From contig NZ_BMUI01000006.1 of the NCBI RefSeq assembly GCF_014650115.1, positions 370,743 to 434,742 of the forward strand: a stretch of 64,000 nt of DNA, in the 5' to 3' direction. This document shows positions 34,339-47,375 of the stretch, piece by piece (within the stretch, counting starts at the first letter, position 1; each line of letters starts with the position of its first letter). The position numbers were made by a program, and so were the translations under genes. The notes below the pieces were generated by a model. The model was not told the origin of the DNA. It made no database searches and saw only the letters and a list, made by a program, of their open reading frames with translations. The stretch is from Streptomyces olivaceoviridis (GTDB taxonomy: Bacteria > Actinomycetota > Actinomycetes > Streptomycetales > Streptomycetaceae).

Positions 34339-35292
34339 CTACATGATCGGGTCGGGTTCCCGGGCCAGGTCCGCCGCGCCCACCATGCCCGCCTTGTTGC
34401 CCAGCTGGGCCGCGATCACATCGGCGACCGGACGCCAGTTGCCGCCGACCAGCCAGCGCTTGTAGGACTTGCGGATGGGGTCGAGCACCAGTTCGCCCTC
34501 GTCGGACAGGCCACCGCCGACGATGAAGGCGGACGGATCGAAGAGGGAGGCCAGGTCGGCGAGGCCGGCGCCGGCCCAGCGGGCCAGCTCGCGGTAGGAG
34601 TCCACGGCGACGGGGTCGCCCTGGCGGGCGGCCATGGAGATGTGCTTGCCCTCGATGCCCTCCGGGGTGCCGTCGCCCAGCGAGAGCAGCAGGTCGGCGT
34701 TCTCCGGGGTGGCGTTGGCGCGCTGCTTGGCGTAGCGGACCAGGGCGCGGCCGGAGGCGTACTGCTCCCAGCAGCCCTGCGAGCCGCAGCCGCACAGCAG
34801 GCCGTCCGGCACCATCCGGATGTGGCCGAACTCGGCGGCCACGCCGAAGTGGCCGCGGCGCAGCTTGTTGCCGATGATGATGCCGCCGCCGAGGCCGGTG
34901 CCGAGCGTGATGCAGATGACGTTGCGGTGGCCCTTGCCGGCGCCGAACTTGTACTCGCCCCAGGCGGCGGCGTTGGCGTCGTTCTCCACCACGACCGGGA
35001 GGCCGGTGCGTGCCTCGACCTTCTCCTTGAGCGGCTCGTTGCGCCAGTCGATGTTCGGCGCGAAGTACACCGTGGAGCGCTGCCGGTTGACGTAACCGGC
35101 CGCGCCGATACCCACGCCGACGATCTCGTGCCCGGCGCGCGCGCCCTCCACCGCCGAGGCGATGGCGTCCACGATGGCCTCGGGCGTGGTGGGGGTCGGC
35201 ACCTTGAAGGTCGAGAGGATGTTGCCTTCCTCGTCGACCACGCCGGCCGCGATCTTCGTGCCGCCGATGTCGACGCCGATGGTGAGTCCCAT
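34339..35292 (-). CDS. glkA: ROK-family glucokinase
   Basis: A 317-residue ROK sugar kinase, phosphorylating glucose with ATP. It has TIGVDIGGTKIAAGVVDEEG at the N-terminus (phosphate loop), NDANAAAWGEYKFG, GTGLGGGIIIGNKLRRG, EFGHIRM with the Zn-binding His, then CGCGSQGCWEQYASG (Zn Cys cluster). GlkA of S. coelicolor also mediates carbon catabolite repression in addition to catalysis (established knowledge). The start has AGGGATTC, a moderate ribosome binding site. Confidence 0.96.
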   Translation of the reverse strand: MGLTIGVDIGGTKIAAGVVDEEGNILSTFKVPTPTTPEAIVDAIASAVEGARAGHEIVGVGIGAAGYVNRQRSTVYFAPNIDWRNEPLKEKVEARTGLPVVVENDANAAAWGEYKFGAGKGHRNVICITLGTGLGGGIIIGNKLRRGHFGVAAEFGHIRMVPDGLLCGCGSQGCWEQYASGRALVRYAKQRANATPENADLLLSLGDGTPEGIEGKHISMAARQGDPVAVDSYRELARWAGAGLADLASLFDPSAFIVGGGLSDEGELVLDPIRKSYKRWLVGGNWRPVADVIAAQLGNKAGMVGAADLAREPDPIM

Positions 35293-35359
35293 GAATCCCT
35301 CAGTTTCGGTCGAGCCCCGCTACGGCCAACCGTACCCGAGGCCCTGCCGTGCGAGGGTT

Positions 35360-35848
35360 TCAGTCCAGGTCGATGCGCTCTCCTGGACCGGTGCCCTCGC
35401 CCGGGTCGCGCGGGTCCTTCCGGTCCCGCGCCGGGTCGGCCGTGCCGGTGGTCCAGCGGCGCTCCTGGGCCTGGACGGCGGAGCGGTAGGCGGCGAGCAG
35501 TTCGCCGCCGGCCGCGGCCAGGTGGTCGAAGACGTCCGGGTTGCGGTCTATGACGGGCTCGACGGCGGCCTTCGCCTGCTGGACGACCTGCCGCACCACC
35601 TGCTGGGCGGCGGGTCCGGCGAGGCCGCCGAGGAGCGGTGACTGGAGGCCGGCCAGCTTGTCGGCCACCGTGTCCACGAGCTTCTTCAGTTCCTCGGCCG
35701 CCGAGCCCGGCGGCGGGCCGTGCTCGGCGCGGCGGCGGGCCTGCTCGGCGGCGAGGTCCTCGGCGGCGGCCGTGGCCCAGGCGTCGGCGTCGGTCGCCTT
35801 CGCCGGCTCCTCCGGGGTCGGGTCGGGTGCGGGAGGCTCTTCGCTCAT
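35360..35848 (-). CDS. DUF5304 family protein
   Basis: A 162-residue acidic protein. The Pro/Glu-rich N-terminus is followed by a helical middle (residues 50-130: ELKKLVDTVADKLAGL..., VVRQVVQQAKAAVEPVIDRN, HLAAAGGELLAAYRSAV) and a charged tail. There is no catalytic motif and no membrane segment. It is likely a scaffold or helical-bundle protein. It lies 56 bp downstream of the ArsA-like ATPase gene on the same strand, so a shared operon is likely. Confidence 0.72.
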   Translation of the reverse strand: MSEEPPAPDPTPEEPAKATDADAWATAAAEDLAAEQARRRAEHGPPPGSAAEELKKLVDTVADKLAGLQSPLLGGLAGPAAQQVVRQVVQQAKAAVEPVIDRNPDVFDHLAAAGGELLAAYRSAVQAQERRWTTGTADPARDRKDPRDPGEGTGPGERIDLD

Positions 35849-35904
35849 GGCGGCTCCTGACTACGGTTCGCCTTTACGACGTTACCCGAACGGGCGCATC
35901 CGGT

Positions 35905-37077
35905 TCACCGTCCGGCGGCGGGCCACAGGTCCGGGTCCGGGGCGAACCGGATGCGCAGCTCGCCGTCCCGGAGCCCGGCGCCGGCGACGGTGCAGCGGCG
36001 CAGGGCGGAGGGCAGCGCGACGATCCGGCGGAACGGGCCCGCGGTGATCAGGAGTTCGTCGCCGCGCCGGACGAGGTCCAGCTCGTCCCGTATCGCGCCG
36101 GGCAGCGGGAGGTGCCAGACGAGCACGCCGTCCTCGGCGAGCCGGTCGGTGACGGGCCACCCGACCGGGGTGGTCTCCGGGTTGACGCCGGGCACGGCGA
36201 GGGCGGTGAGGTCGTCCGGGCCGTGCGGGTCGTGGCCGAGGTGCGGGACGGGGTGGACGTCGTACGACTCCCGCCAGTCGGCGAGCGTCTTGCGCTGCTG
36301 GGCCAGCAGCGAGGAGAGCCAGCTGTCGGGGGCGGTCTCGGGCAGGGCGCGGTTGGCGATCAGGGACTCGGTGCGCAGGGCGCGCAGGGCGAGGCCGAGG
36401 GTGGCGGCGCGGACGGCGTCGGCACCGGCCGGGCCGGGCTCGGCGACCAGGCGTACGGCGGTGTTCCGGTCGGTGAGGACGGCCTCGACGGCGGCGAGTT
36501 CGACGTCCCAGCGGGCCGCCGTCTCGTAGAGCCAGTCGGCGGGCATGGGGACGCCGGCGAGCCGGCCGAGGACCGGGCGCAGGGCGCGGGCGGCCTGCCG
36601 TTCGGGCGGCAGGAGGCGGCGCAGGTAGCGGCGCAGTTCCTCGGGCAGGGCGAGCAGGGCGAGGGCCTGCGGGAGGGGCGGGAGGTCGACGACGAGGAGG
36701 TCGTACCGCTCGGACAGGGCCGCGTCCCGCAGCGCGCGCAGGAAGGACAGTTCCTCCGCGCCGGGCAGCGGGGTGACCTCCTCGGCGTCCAGGCGGGCGG
36801 CGCCGAGGAGGTCGAGGACGTTCGCGGCGCGGGTCTGGAAGGCGGTGAGGTCCTGGCGGAAGCGTTCGGCGGCGTCGGGCCGCCAGGCGCTGAGGTGCTC
36901 GGTGACCTCGGCGGGGACCGGTCCTGTCGCGGTGCCCAGGGCCGTGCCCGGGGTGTCCGTGCGGTCGGCGCTCAGCAGGAGGGTGCGGTGGCCCTCGCGG
37001 GCGGCTTCGAGCGCGGTGGCGGCGGCCACGGTCGTACGACCGCTGCCGCCGGGGCCCGTGATCAGGATGGTGCGCAT
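35905..37077 (-). CDS. ArsA/Get3-family ATPase with atypical P-loop
   Basis: A 390-residue SIMIBI ATPase of the ArsA/GET3 group. The deviant Walker A reads GPGGSGRTT at residues 8-16, with Pro at the signature Lys position and Arg in place of the catalytic Lys. A Switch I-like LLLSADRTDTPGTALG follows, and a Walker B-like LLVVDLPPLPQ is at about residue 130. It lacks the metalloid Cys of arsenite pumps. The mycobacterial counterpart Rv2184c sits in the same syntenic place, next to an SRPBCC protein, as here. The role is unknown; a membrane-protein or envelope factor is possible. Confidence 0.85.
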   Translation of the reverse strand: MRTILITGPGGSGRTTVAAATALEAAREGHRTLLLSADRTDTPGTALGTATGPVPAEVTEHLSAWRPDAAERFRQDLTAFQTRAANVLDLLGAARLDAEEVTPLPGAEELSFLRALRDAALSERYDLLVVDLPPLPQALALLALPEELRRYLRRLLPPERQAARALRPVLGRLAGVPMPADWLYETAARWDVELAAVEAVLTDRNTAVRLVAEPGPAGADAVRAATLGLALRALRTESLIANRALPETAPDSWLSSLLAQQRKTLADWRESYDVHPVPHLGHDPHGPDDLTALAVPGVNPETTPVGWPVTDRLAEDGVLVWHLPLPGAIRDELDLVRRGDELLITAGPFRRIVALPSALRRCTVAGAGLRDGELRIRFAPDPDLWPAAGR

Positions 37078-37121
37078 GACGGTGAACGGTACCGTCGAGC
37101 GCGGGGGGCGGACGGAGGCGT

Positions 37122-37565
37122 CTACTTCTCCCCCGACTCCACCCTCTTCTTCAGACCCGCCAGTGCCCGGTCGATGATGACCTTCTCCGCCTTGCGCTTG
37201 ATCATGCCCAGCATGGGGATCTTGACGTCGACCGTGAGCTGGTAGGTGACCTCGGTGGCGCCCGCGCCGGCCGGCTTCAGGAGGTAGGAACCGTCGAGGG
37301 AACGGAGCATCTGGGACTTGACGAGGGTCCAGGAGACCTCGTGGTCGCCGGTCCAGGTGTAGGCGAGGGTCTGGTCGTCCTTGATGGCGCCGGCGTCCAT
37401 GACGAGGCGGACCTGTTCGGCGCGGCCCCGCTCGTCCGTGGCGAGGACGTCCGCCTCCTTCACCTCACCGGTCCAGTCCGGGTAGCGCGCGAAGTCGGCG
37501 ATCACCGCCATGACGTCGGCCGGAGCCGCCTCGATCGTGATGCTCGAACTGGTGTGTTCCGCCAT
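37122..37565 (-). CDS. SRPBCC (START/polyketide cyclase-like) protein
   Basis: A 147-residue helix-grip protein: SSITIEAAPADVMAVIADFARYPDWTGEVKEADVL, a beta-sheet core, and a long C-terminal helix (ALAGLKKRVESG). It has a deep cavity able to bind a lipid or other hydrophobic ligand, but no catalytic residues that I can point to. The start is fixed by GGAGGAGCCACCGCG. It precedes the ArsA-like gene on the same strand by ~44 bp; the mycobacterial pair Rv2184c-Rv2185c has the same arrangement, suggesting they act together. Confidence 0.88.
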   Translation of the reverse strand: MAEHTSSSITIEAAPADVMAVIADFARYPDWTGEVKEADVLATDERGRAEQVRLVMDAGAIKDDQTLAYTWTGDHEVSWTLVKSQMLRSLDGSYLLKPAGAGATEVTYQLTVDVKIPMLGMIKRKAEKVIIDRALAGLKKRVESGEK

Positions 37566-37688
37566 CGCGGTGGCTCCTCCAGATGCGGGCCGGGTGGGAG
37601 AGGTTCGTGTGCGCCGGGCTGCGCACGTGTGTGCAGCGTGAAGGCTACCGCGCCGCCGACCTGCCGCCTTCACCGCGCCTGCCGGAGC

Positions 37689-38486
37689 TCACCATTCGAG
37701 TGCCCAGGGGGTGCCGGTCCCGGCGAAGTGCCCCACGTTCACGCACTCGGTGGCGCCGATCCGCATCCGGCGGACCAGCGGCTGGTGCACGTGCCCGAAC
37801 AGGGCGTACCGGGGCCGGGTGCGGCGGATGGCGTCCAGCAGGGCCCGGCTGCCCCGCTCGAAGCGGCGGGCCACGGTGTCGTAGACCAGTTCGGGCACCT
37901 CCGGGGGGATGTGGGTGCACAGGACGTCGACCTCGCCGACGGCCTCGATCTTCGCCGCGTACTCCTCGTCGCTGATCTCGTACGGGGTCCGCATCGGGGT
38001 GCGCAGGCCGCCGCCGACGAAGCCGAAGGTCCACCCGCCGATCTCCGCCCGCTGGCCGTCGAGGACCCTGGTGCCGGGCCGGGCGTACTCCGGCCAGAGC
38101 GTCGGCATGTCGACATTGCCGTAGGTGGCGTACGTCGGGGTGGGGAACGCGGCGAACAGCTCGGCGTACTGCTTGCGCACGGCCTTCTCGATGGCCGTGG
38201 CCCGGTCGGCGCCGATCCCGGCCCACAGCCGGGCGCCGAACGCGCGGGCCTCCTCGAAGCGGCGGGCGGTGCGCAGCTCGACGATGCGGTCGGCGTTCTC
38301 CTTGCCGAACAGGTCCGGGAAGATGCCGCGCGCGTGGTCGGCGTAGTCGAGGAAGAGGACGAGGTCGCCGAGGCAGACCAGGGCGTCGGCACCGTCGCCG
38401 GCCCGGGCCAGGTCTCGGGCGTTGCCGTGCACGTCGCTGACCACATGGACGCGGGTCCGCCGGGTGCCGGAACGTGTGGATGCCAT
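37689..38486 (-). CDS. Metallophosphoesterase
   Basis: A 265-residue calcineurin-like phosphoesterase with the metal motifs in order: VHVVSDVHGNARDL (DxH), LVCLGDLVLFLDY (GDxx), TYGNVDMP (GNxD/H), LCTHIPPEVPE and ALFGHVHQPLVR (GHxH). The substrate is unknown, possibly a nucleotide or a phosphodiester. The ATG at 38486 is chosen just ahead of the fold. It is transcribed in the opposite direction to the fadD gene. Confidence 0.9.
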   Translation of the reverse strand: MASTRSGTRRTRVHVVSDVHGNARDLARAGDGADALVCLGDLVLFLDYADHARGIFPDLFGKENADRIVELRTARRFEEARAFGARLWAGIGADRATAIEKAVRKQYAELFAAFPTPTYATYGNVDMPTLWPEYARPGTRVLDGQRAEIGGWTFGFVGGGLRTPMRTPYEISDEEYAAKIEAVGEVDVLCTHIPPEVPELVYDTVARRFERGSRALLDAIRRTRPRYALFGHVHQPLVRRMRIGATECVNVGHFAGTGTPWALEW

Positions 38487-38793
38487 GGCGATCAAGCGTA
38501 GGCGCGTGCGGTCCAGGTGAACAGTGCCGGTCCGGCCTGCGGTTACTCGCCGGTCGGTTCGGCCGTGGACTACTGTGCGCGAAGGAACGCCCACGTGTGT
38601 GACGCAGCGAACATCTCGCCGGGACCCCCTGTCGTAGAAGCCATACCGGCGGGTAACGTCCGGGCAGTCCAGTCGTGCTCGGGATTTCGACATGTGAATC
38701 CTCATGTTGCTCCGGAGCACCTGCCCGAGCCTTGGACCGCACCGTCGCATCGCACAACGTCGTGGCGCCGGCGCCCTATGAGGAGCAGCAGTC
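38487..38793. promoter_or_regulatory. Divergent control region upstream of the fadD gene
   Basis: A 307-bp gap between the phosphoesterase and acyl-CoA synthetase genes, with no gene I can support. An imperfect inverted repeat TACC-GGCG-GGTA is at 38644-38655 and GTTACTCG is at ~38541. Such sites resemble TetR-type acyl-CoA-responsive operators but the arms are short. No clear promoter hexamers. Confidence 0.35.
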
Positions 38794-40590
38794 TTGCGCG
38801 AGTTCAGCCTTCCGGCTTTGTACGAGGTCCCCGCGGACGGGAATCTGACCGACATCGTCCGCAGAAACGCCGCGCAGCATCCCGACGTCGCCGTGATCGC
38901 CCGCAAGGTGGGGGGTGGCTGGCAGGACGTGACCGCCCGAGAGTTCCTGGCCGAGGTGCGCACGGCCGCCAAGGGTCTCATCGCCTCCGGGGTGCAGCCG
39001 GGCGACCGGGTGGGCCTGATGTCGCGGACGCGCTACGAGTGGACGCTGCTGGACTTCGCGATCTGGAGCGCGGGCGCGATCACCGTGCCGGTGTACGAGA
39101 CCAGCTCGCCGGAGCAGGTGCAGTGGATCCTGTCCGACTCGGGTGCCACCGCCTGCGTCGTGGAGCTGGACAACCACGTGGCGGCCGTGGAGGCGGTGCG
39201 CGAGTCGCTGCCCGCGCTGAAGCACGTCTGGCAGATCGAGGCCGGGGGCGTCGCGGAGCTGGGCCGGCTCGGGCAGGACGTGTCGGACGCGACGGTGGAG
39301 GAGCGCAGCTCACTCGCCAAGGCCGACGACCCGGCGACCATCGTCTACACCAGCGGCACGACCGGGCGCCCCAAGGGCTGTGTCCTCACCCACCGCAGCT
39401 TCTTCGCCGAGTGCGGGAACGTCGTGGAGCGGCTGCGCCCGCTGTTCCGCACCGGCGAGTGCTCCGTCCTGCTCTTCCTGCCGCTCGCGCACGTCTTCGG
39501 GCGGCTGGTGCAGGTGGCGCCGATGATGGCGCCGATCAAGCTGGGCTGCCTCCCGGACATCAAGAACCTCACCGACGAACTGGCCGCGTTCCGGCCGACG
39601 CTGATCCTCGGTGTGCCGCGGGTCTTCGAAAAGGTCTACAACGCGGCGCGGGCCAAGGCGCAGGCGGACGGCAAGGGCGCGGTCTTCGACAAGGCGGCGG
39701 ACACCGCGATCGCCTACAGCAAGGCGCTGGACAGCCCGTCGGGCCCGTCGTTCGGCCTGAAGCTGAAGCACAAGGTCTTCGACAAGCTGGTCTACAGCAA
39801 GCTGCGCGCGGTCCTGGGCGGCCGGGGCGAGTACGCCATCTCCGGCGGCGCCCCGCTGGGCGAGCGGCTCGGGCACTTCTTCCGGGGCATCGGCTTCACG
39901 GTGCTGGAGGGCTACGGACTGACCGAGTCCTGTGCGGCGACCGCGTTCAACCCGTGGGACCGGCAGAAGATCGGCACGGTCGGGCAGCCGCTGCCCGGCT
40001 CGGTGGTGCGGATCGCCGACGACGGCGAGGTGCTGCTGCACGGCGAGCACCTGTTCAAGGAGTACTGGAACAACCCGGGCGCGACGGCGGAGGCGCTGGC
40101 CGACGGCTGGTTCCACACCGGTGACATCGGCACCCTCGACGAGGACGGCTATCTGCGGATCACCGGCCGGAAGAAGGAGATCATCGTCACGGCGGGCGGC
40201 AAGAACGTGGCCCCCGCGGTGATCGAGGACCGGATTCGGGCGCACGCGCTGGTCGCGGAGTGCATGGTGGTCGGCGACGGGCGGCCGTTCGTGGGCGCGC
40301 TGGTCACCATCGACGAGGAGTTCCTGGGCCGCTGGTGCGCCGAGCACGGCAAGCCGGCGGGCTCCACCGCGGCGTCGCTGAGGGACGACCCGGATCTGCT
40401 CGCGGCGATCCAGGAGGCCGTGGACGACGGCAACGCCGCGGTGTCGAAGGCGGAATCGGTGCGGAAGTTCCGCATTCTGCCCTCCCAGTTCACGGAGGAG
40501 TCGGGCCACCTCACCCCGTCGCTGAAGCTCAAGCGGAACGTGGTGGCGAAGGACTACTCGGCCGAGATCGAGGCGATCTACGCCAAGTGA
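38794..40590 (+). CDS. Long-chain fatty acyl-CoA synthetase (FadD15-like)
   Basis: A 598-residue AMP-forming ligase. Motifs are TIVYTSGTTGRPKGCVLTH (AMP binding), GYGLTESCAATAFN, and WFHTGDIGTLDEDGYLRITGRKKEIIVTAGGKNVAP, with Lys near the C-terminus (LTPSLKLKRNVV). This matches the actinobacterial FadD15/ACSL group. The TTG at 38794 has AGGAG ~10 bp upstream, and its protein begins LREFSLPALYEV. Adjacent to the GT4 gene further on, as M. tuberculosis fadD15 is to pimB'. Confidence 0.93.
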   Translation: MREFSLPALYEVPADGNLTDIVRRNAAQHPDVAVIARKVGGGWQDVTAREFLAEVRTAAKGLIASGVQPGDRVGLMSRTRYEWTLLDFAIWSAGAITVPVYETSSPEQVQWILSDSGATACVVELDNHVAAVEAVRESLPALKHVWQIEAGGVAELGRLGQDVSDATVEERSSLAKADDPATIVYTSGTTGRPKGCVLTHRSFFAECGNVVERLRPLFRTGECSVLLFLPLAHVFGRLVQVAPMMAPIKLGCLPDIKNLTDELAAFRPTLILGVPRVFEKVYNAARAKAQADGKGAVFDKAADTAIAYSKALDSPSGPSFGLKLKHKVFDKLVYSKLRAVLGGRGEYAISGGAPLGERLGHFFRGIGFTVLEGYGLTESCAATAFNPWDRQKIGTVGQPLPGSVVRIADDGEVLLHGEHLFKEYWNNPGATAEALADGWFHTGDIGTLDEDGYLRITGRKKEIIVTAGGKNVAPAVIEDRIRAHALVAECMVVGDGRPFVGALVTIDEEFLGRWCAEHGKPAGSTAASLRDDPDLLAAIQEAVDDGNAAVSKAESVRKFRILPSQFTEESGHLTPSLKLKRNVVAKDYSAEIEAIYAK

Positions 40591-40604
40591 GGGGCGGCGG
40601 TCCA

Positions 40605-40622
40605 CGCCCGGTGATCCGGGCG
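40605..40622. terminator. Hairpin between convergent fadD and cholesterol oxidase genes
   Basis: A 7-bp stem, CGCCCGG with CCGGGCG, and a 4-nt TGAT loop in the 37-bp gap of two convergent genes. It is a small but plausible bidirectional terminator. Confidence 0.5.
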
Positions 40623-40627
40623 GTGCC

Positions 40628-44826
<4,199 letters not shown>

Positions 44827-44914
44827 CGCGGGCGGCCAGGGCGGTCGTACGGCCGCCTCCCGCGCCGGGTGCCGTCCCTGACCGGGCGGGGCCGCGCCGA
44901 GCAGGCCGCCGTGG

Positions 44915-46102
44915 TCAGCCGAGGCGGGTCGTGATGTAGTCGCGCCAGCGCGTGGTGAACTGCCCCGGTGTCGTCCCGAGCACCTTCTCCAGTGCCTCCC
45001 GCACCGCGCCCGCCCGCTTCCCGTGGGCGCCGACGGCCCGGTAGAAGGCGGCGAGCCGGTCCGCGCCCCACCGCTCGGCGATCATCCGGCAGGCCAGCCA
45101 GCCGCCCTCGTAGGCCCGCGCGAGCCGGCTCGGCTCGCGGGTGAAGGCGAAGTCCCCGTCGCCGGGGAGCGCGTCGGGCGCCTCGCCGTCCTGGACGGCC
45201 CGGGCCAGTTCCGGCGCGATCTCGGCCGGGGTGCGGCCGGTGCCCAGATAGCCGATCCAGTCGGCGTAGCCCTCGGAGAGCCACAGCGGGGTGGCGGCGG
45301 TGGTGTCCGCCCGGGTGGCGACATGGGTCGTCTCGTGGGTGAGGACGACCTGTTTGCCGGCGTCCCCGAGCACGGCGTACGCCTCCGGGTTGACCAGCAC
45401 CCGGTCCGCCGGCGACCGGCCGGAGCCGCCCGACTCGCCCGTGGTGACGGCCGCGATGCCCCGGTACTCGGCGGCGGGCGAGCCGAGCAGCGCCGCCATG
45501 CCCTCAAGGGACGGGGGGACGAGGACGACGATCCGGCGGCTCCAGTGGCGGCCCCACGCCCCGGAGACGGCGGGAACCGCCCGGTCGGCCAGGCGCGCGT
45601 ACGGCCGCAGGCCCGCGGCGGACCCCCCGGCGCCGAGCACCAGGCTGTGCGCGCCCTTGACTGCGGTCACCGTCCCCTGGTCCCACAACTGCTGCCCGGC
45701 CTTCCGGGCGGGCTTGTCGGCGGTGACGTACCAGTGGCCGTCGGCCGCGCGGCCCAGGGTGAGGGTGCGGCGGGCGTCGACGGGGGCCCCGTCGTAGCCG
45801 GCGACGCGGTAGCGCAGGTCGGCGTCGGCGGTGGCGCCCGAGGAGGTGCGGCGCAGAGCGGTGACCCGGTAGCTCCAGGAGGACAGCGGGAGGGCGCGCA
45901 GCCGGGGGTACTCGGTGCGGGTGCCGGTCGCGCCGTACGCCGTCTCGTCGTGGCCGAGCAGGGCCGCCGCGCGCCGGTCGAGCAGCCGCTGCACCTCGGC
46001 CCGCGCGGAGTCGGTCACCGTGTGCCCGCCGCACCCGGCCAGCGGCAGCAGCAGGGCGAGCCCCACGGCCCCGATCTCCCACGCCCGCCTGCGACCAGCC
46101 AT
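44915..46102 (-). CDS. Lipoprotein with HEXXH zinc-metallopeptidase motif
   Basis: A 395-residue protein with a lipoprotein signal (LLLPLAGCGG, lipid-modified Cys24). The N-terminal domain of ~100 residues is NTF2-like, followed by a peptidase-like region with His256-Glu-Thr-Thr-His260 (LTHETTHVATRA) and Glu277 (PLWLSEGYADW), the gluzincin zinc-site arrangement (as in M1-type peptidases). No known peptidase family is obvious beyond that motif. The protein should be anchored to the outer face of the membrane. Substrates are unknown. It is followed on the same strand by two NlpC/P60 hydrolases, so cell-wall work is plausible. Confidence 0.85.
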   Translation of the reverse strand: MAGRRRAWEIGAVGLALLLPLAGCGGHTVTDSARAEVQRLLDRRAAALLGHDETAYGATGTRTEYPRLRALPLSSWSYRVTALRRTSSGATADADLRYRVAGYDGAPVDARRTLTLGRAADGHWYVTADKPARKAGQQLWDQGTVTAVKGAHSLVLGAGGSAAGLRPYARLADRAVPAVSGAWGRHWSRRIVVLVPPSLEGMAALLGSPAAEYRGIAAVTTGESGGSGRSPADRVLVNPEAYAVLGDAGKQVVLTHETTHVATRADTTAATPLWLSEGYADWIGYLGTGRTPAEIAPELARAVQDGEAPDALPGDGDFAFTREPSRLARAYEGGWLACRMIAERWGADRLAAFYRAVGAHGKRAGAVREALEKVLGTTPGQFTTRWRDYITTRLG

Positions 46103-46129
46103 TTCCCGATCGTACGGCGAGGAGGGCGG

Positions 46130-47137
46130 TCAGGGCCGGGTGACCGAGGAGACCGGCATCATCCCGACCGGGTCGTAGCGCACCGGAGCACCGGGATAGG
46201 GGGCGTGGATGACCTGGCCGTTGCCGGCGTACATCGCCACATGGCTGGCGTCGGAGCGGTAGACGACCAGGTCACCGGGGCGGGCCTGGGAGAGCGGCAC
46301 CCGCCGGCCGGCGAACCGCTGCTCCTGCGAGGTGCGCGGCAGATGGACCCCGGCGTGCGCGTACGCCCACTGCATCAGGCCCGAACAGTCGAAGCCGGAG
46401 GGGCCGTTGGCGCCCCACACATAGGGCCGGCCGAGGGCGGAGCGGGCGGCGGCCAGGGCGGCGGCGGCGCGGCCGTCGGGGGCGGGCACGCCGCTCAGGC
46501 CGGGCAGGGCGGCGCGGCCGTCACGGGAGGCCCGGTCGTAGGCCGCGCGGTCGGCGGCGGGCAGGGCGTTGAGCAGCCGCCGGGCCCGGGCGAGCTTGCG
46601 CTCCACGGTCCGCTTGTGCGCGGCCACGGCCTCGCGGCTCTTCTCCAGCTCGGCGAGCTTCCCGGCCGCCTCCGCCCGCTCCTGCGCGAGGTCGCGCAGC
46701 GCCGACTGCAACTCCCCCAGCCGGCGGGTCTGCCGGGCACTGATGCGGTCGAGCGTGGACGCCTTGTCCAGGTAGTCGTCGGGGTCGGTGGAGAAGAGCA
46801 GGGCGACCGTCGGGTCGAGGCCACCGGAGCGGTACTGGGCACCGGCCAGCGAACCGAGCTGCTCCCGCAGGTCGTTGACGCGCTGCTGCTGCCGGGCGAT
46901 GTGGTCCTGGGCGTCCCGGACCTCCCGGCGCAGCCGGCCGGCGCGCTCGTCGGCCTTGTCGAAGGCCTGGGTCGCCTTCTCGGCCTCCTCGTACAGGCGG
47001 TCCACCTCGGCCCGGGTGTCGGCGCCCGGCACGGCCTGGGCCGGTACGGCGCCGAGCGCGGCGGCGGCCGACAGCACGCACAGGGCGACGGCACCCCGGT
47101 CGAATCCGGACGGGGCAAGGCGACGATGGGACCCCAC
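46130..47137 (-). CDS. NlpC/P60 endopeptidase with N-terminal coiled coil (first of a pair)
   Basis: A 335-residue secreted peptidoglycan hydrolase. The signal peptide occupies ~1-37 (VLSAAAALGAVPAQA), followed by a RipA-like coiled coil (TRAEVDRLYEEAEKATQAFD... to ~200). A C-terminal NlpC/P60 domain (from LGRPYVWGANGPSGFDCSGL) has catalytic Cys in FDCSGLMQW and His in SHVAMYAG. It cleaves peptide stems of peptidoglycan (DL-endopeptidase). GTG at 47137 follows GAGGA by ~5 bp. It is a paralogue of the gene upstream on the same strand. The coiled coil probably masks the active site. Confidence 0.9.
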   Translation of the reverse strand: MGSHRRLAPSGFDRGAVALCVLSAAAALGAVPAQAVPGADTRAEVDRLYEEAEKATQAFDKADERAGRLRREVRDAQDHIARQQQRVNDLREQLGSLAGAQYRSGGLDPTVALLFSTDPDDYLDKASTLDRISARQTRRLGELQSALRDLAQERAEAAGKLAELEKSREAVAAHKRTVERKLARARRLLNALPAADRAAYDRASRDGRAALPGLSGVPAPDGRAAAALAAARSALGRPYVWGANGPSGFDCSGLMQWAYAHAGVHLPRTSQEQRFAGRRVPLSQARPGDLVVYRSDASHVAMYAGNGQVIHAPYPGAPVRYDPVGMMPVSSVTRP

Positions 47138-47166
47138 GGCAGTCCTCACTGCTGGCGGACACAGAC

Positions 47167-47214
47167 CGTTTCCCCGGCGCCTGGGGACGGGGAGGCCCCG
47201 GCGCCGGGGAAACG
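47167..47214. repeat. Long inverted repeat upstream of the first NlpC/P60 gene
   Basis: Perfect 15-bp arms (47167-47181 and 47200-47214, CGTTTCCCCGGCGCC and its complement) around an 18-nt loop which itself contains GGGG/CCCC. It lies 30-77 bp upstream of the GTG at 47137. It could be a second terminator of the upstream gene, a leader structure of the downstream gene, or an operator. Confidence 0.6.
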
Positions 47215-47274
47215 CGGCAGACAGTAGCCGCGCGGACGGGCCGGGGCCAAAGACCTCGGAGTCAACACAGACTG

Positions 47275-47310
47275 ACGCCCCGCCGCTGACGCAGGTCAAC
47301 GGCGGGGCGT
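47275..47310 (-). terminator. Terminator of the second NlpC/P60 gene
   Basis: An 11-bp stem (47275-47285 with 47300-47310). Inside the loop a further TGAC/GTCA pairing is possible. It is 65 bp beyond the stop of the NlpC/P60 gene that ends at 47376. Confidence 0.7.
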
Positions 47311-47375
47311 GGAGTCAGTTCCGGTCCCCGGGATTCGCCCGTTCGGGCGCCACCGTGTCCGTGTGTCGCCGGGTG

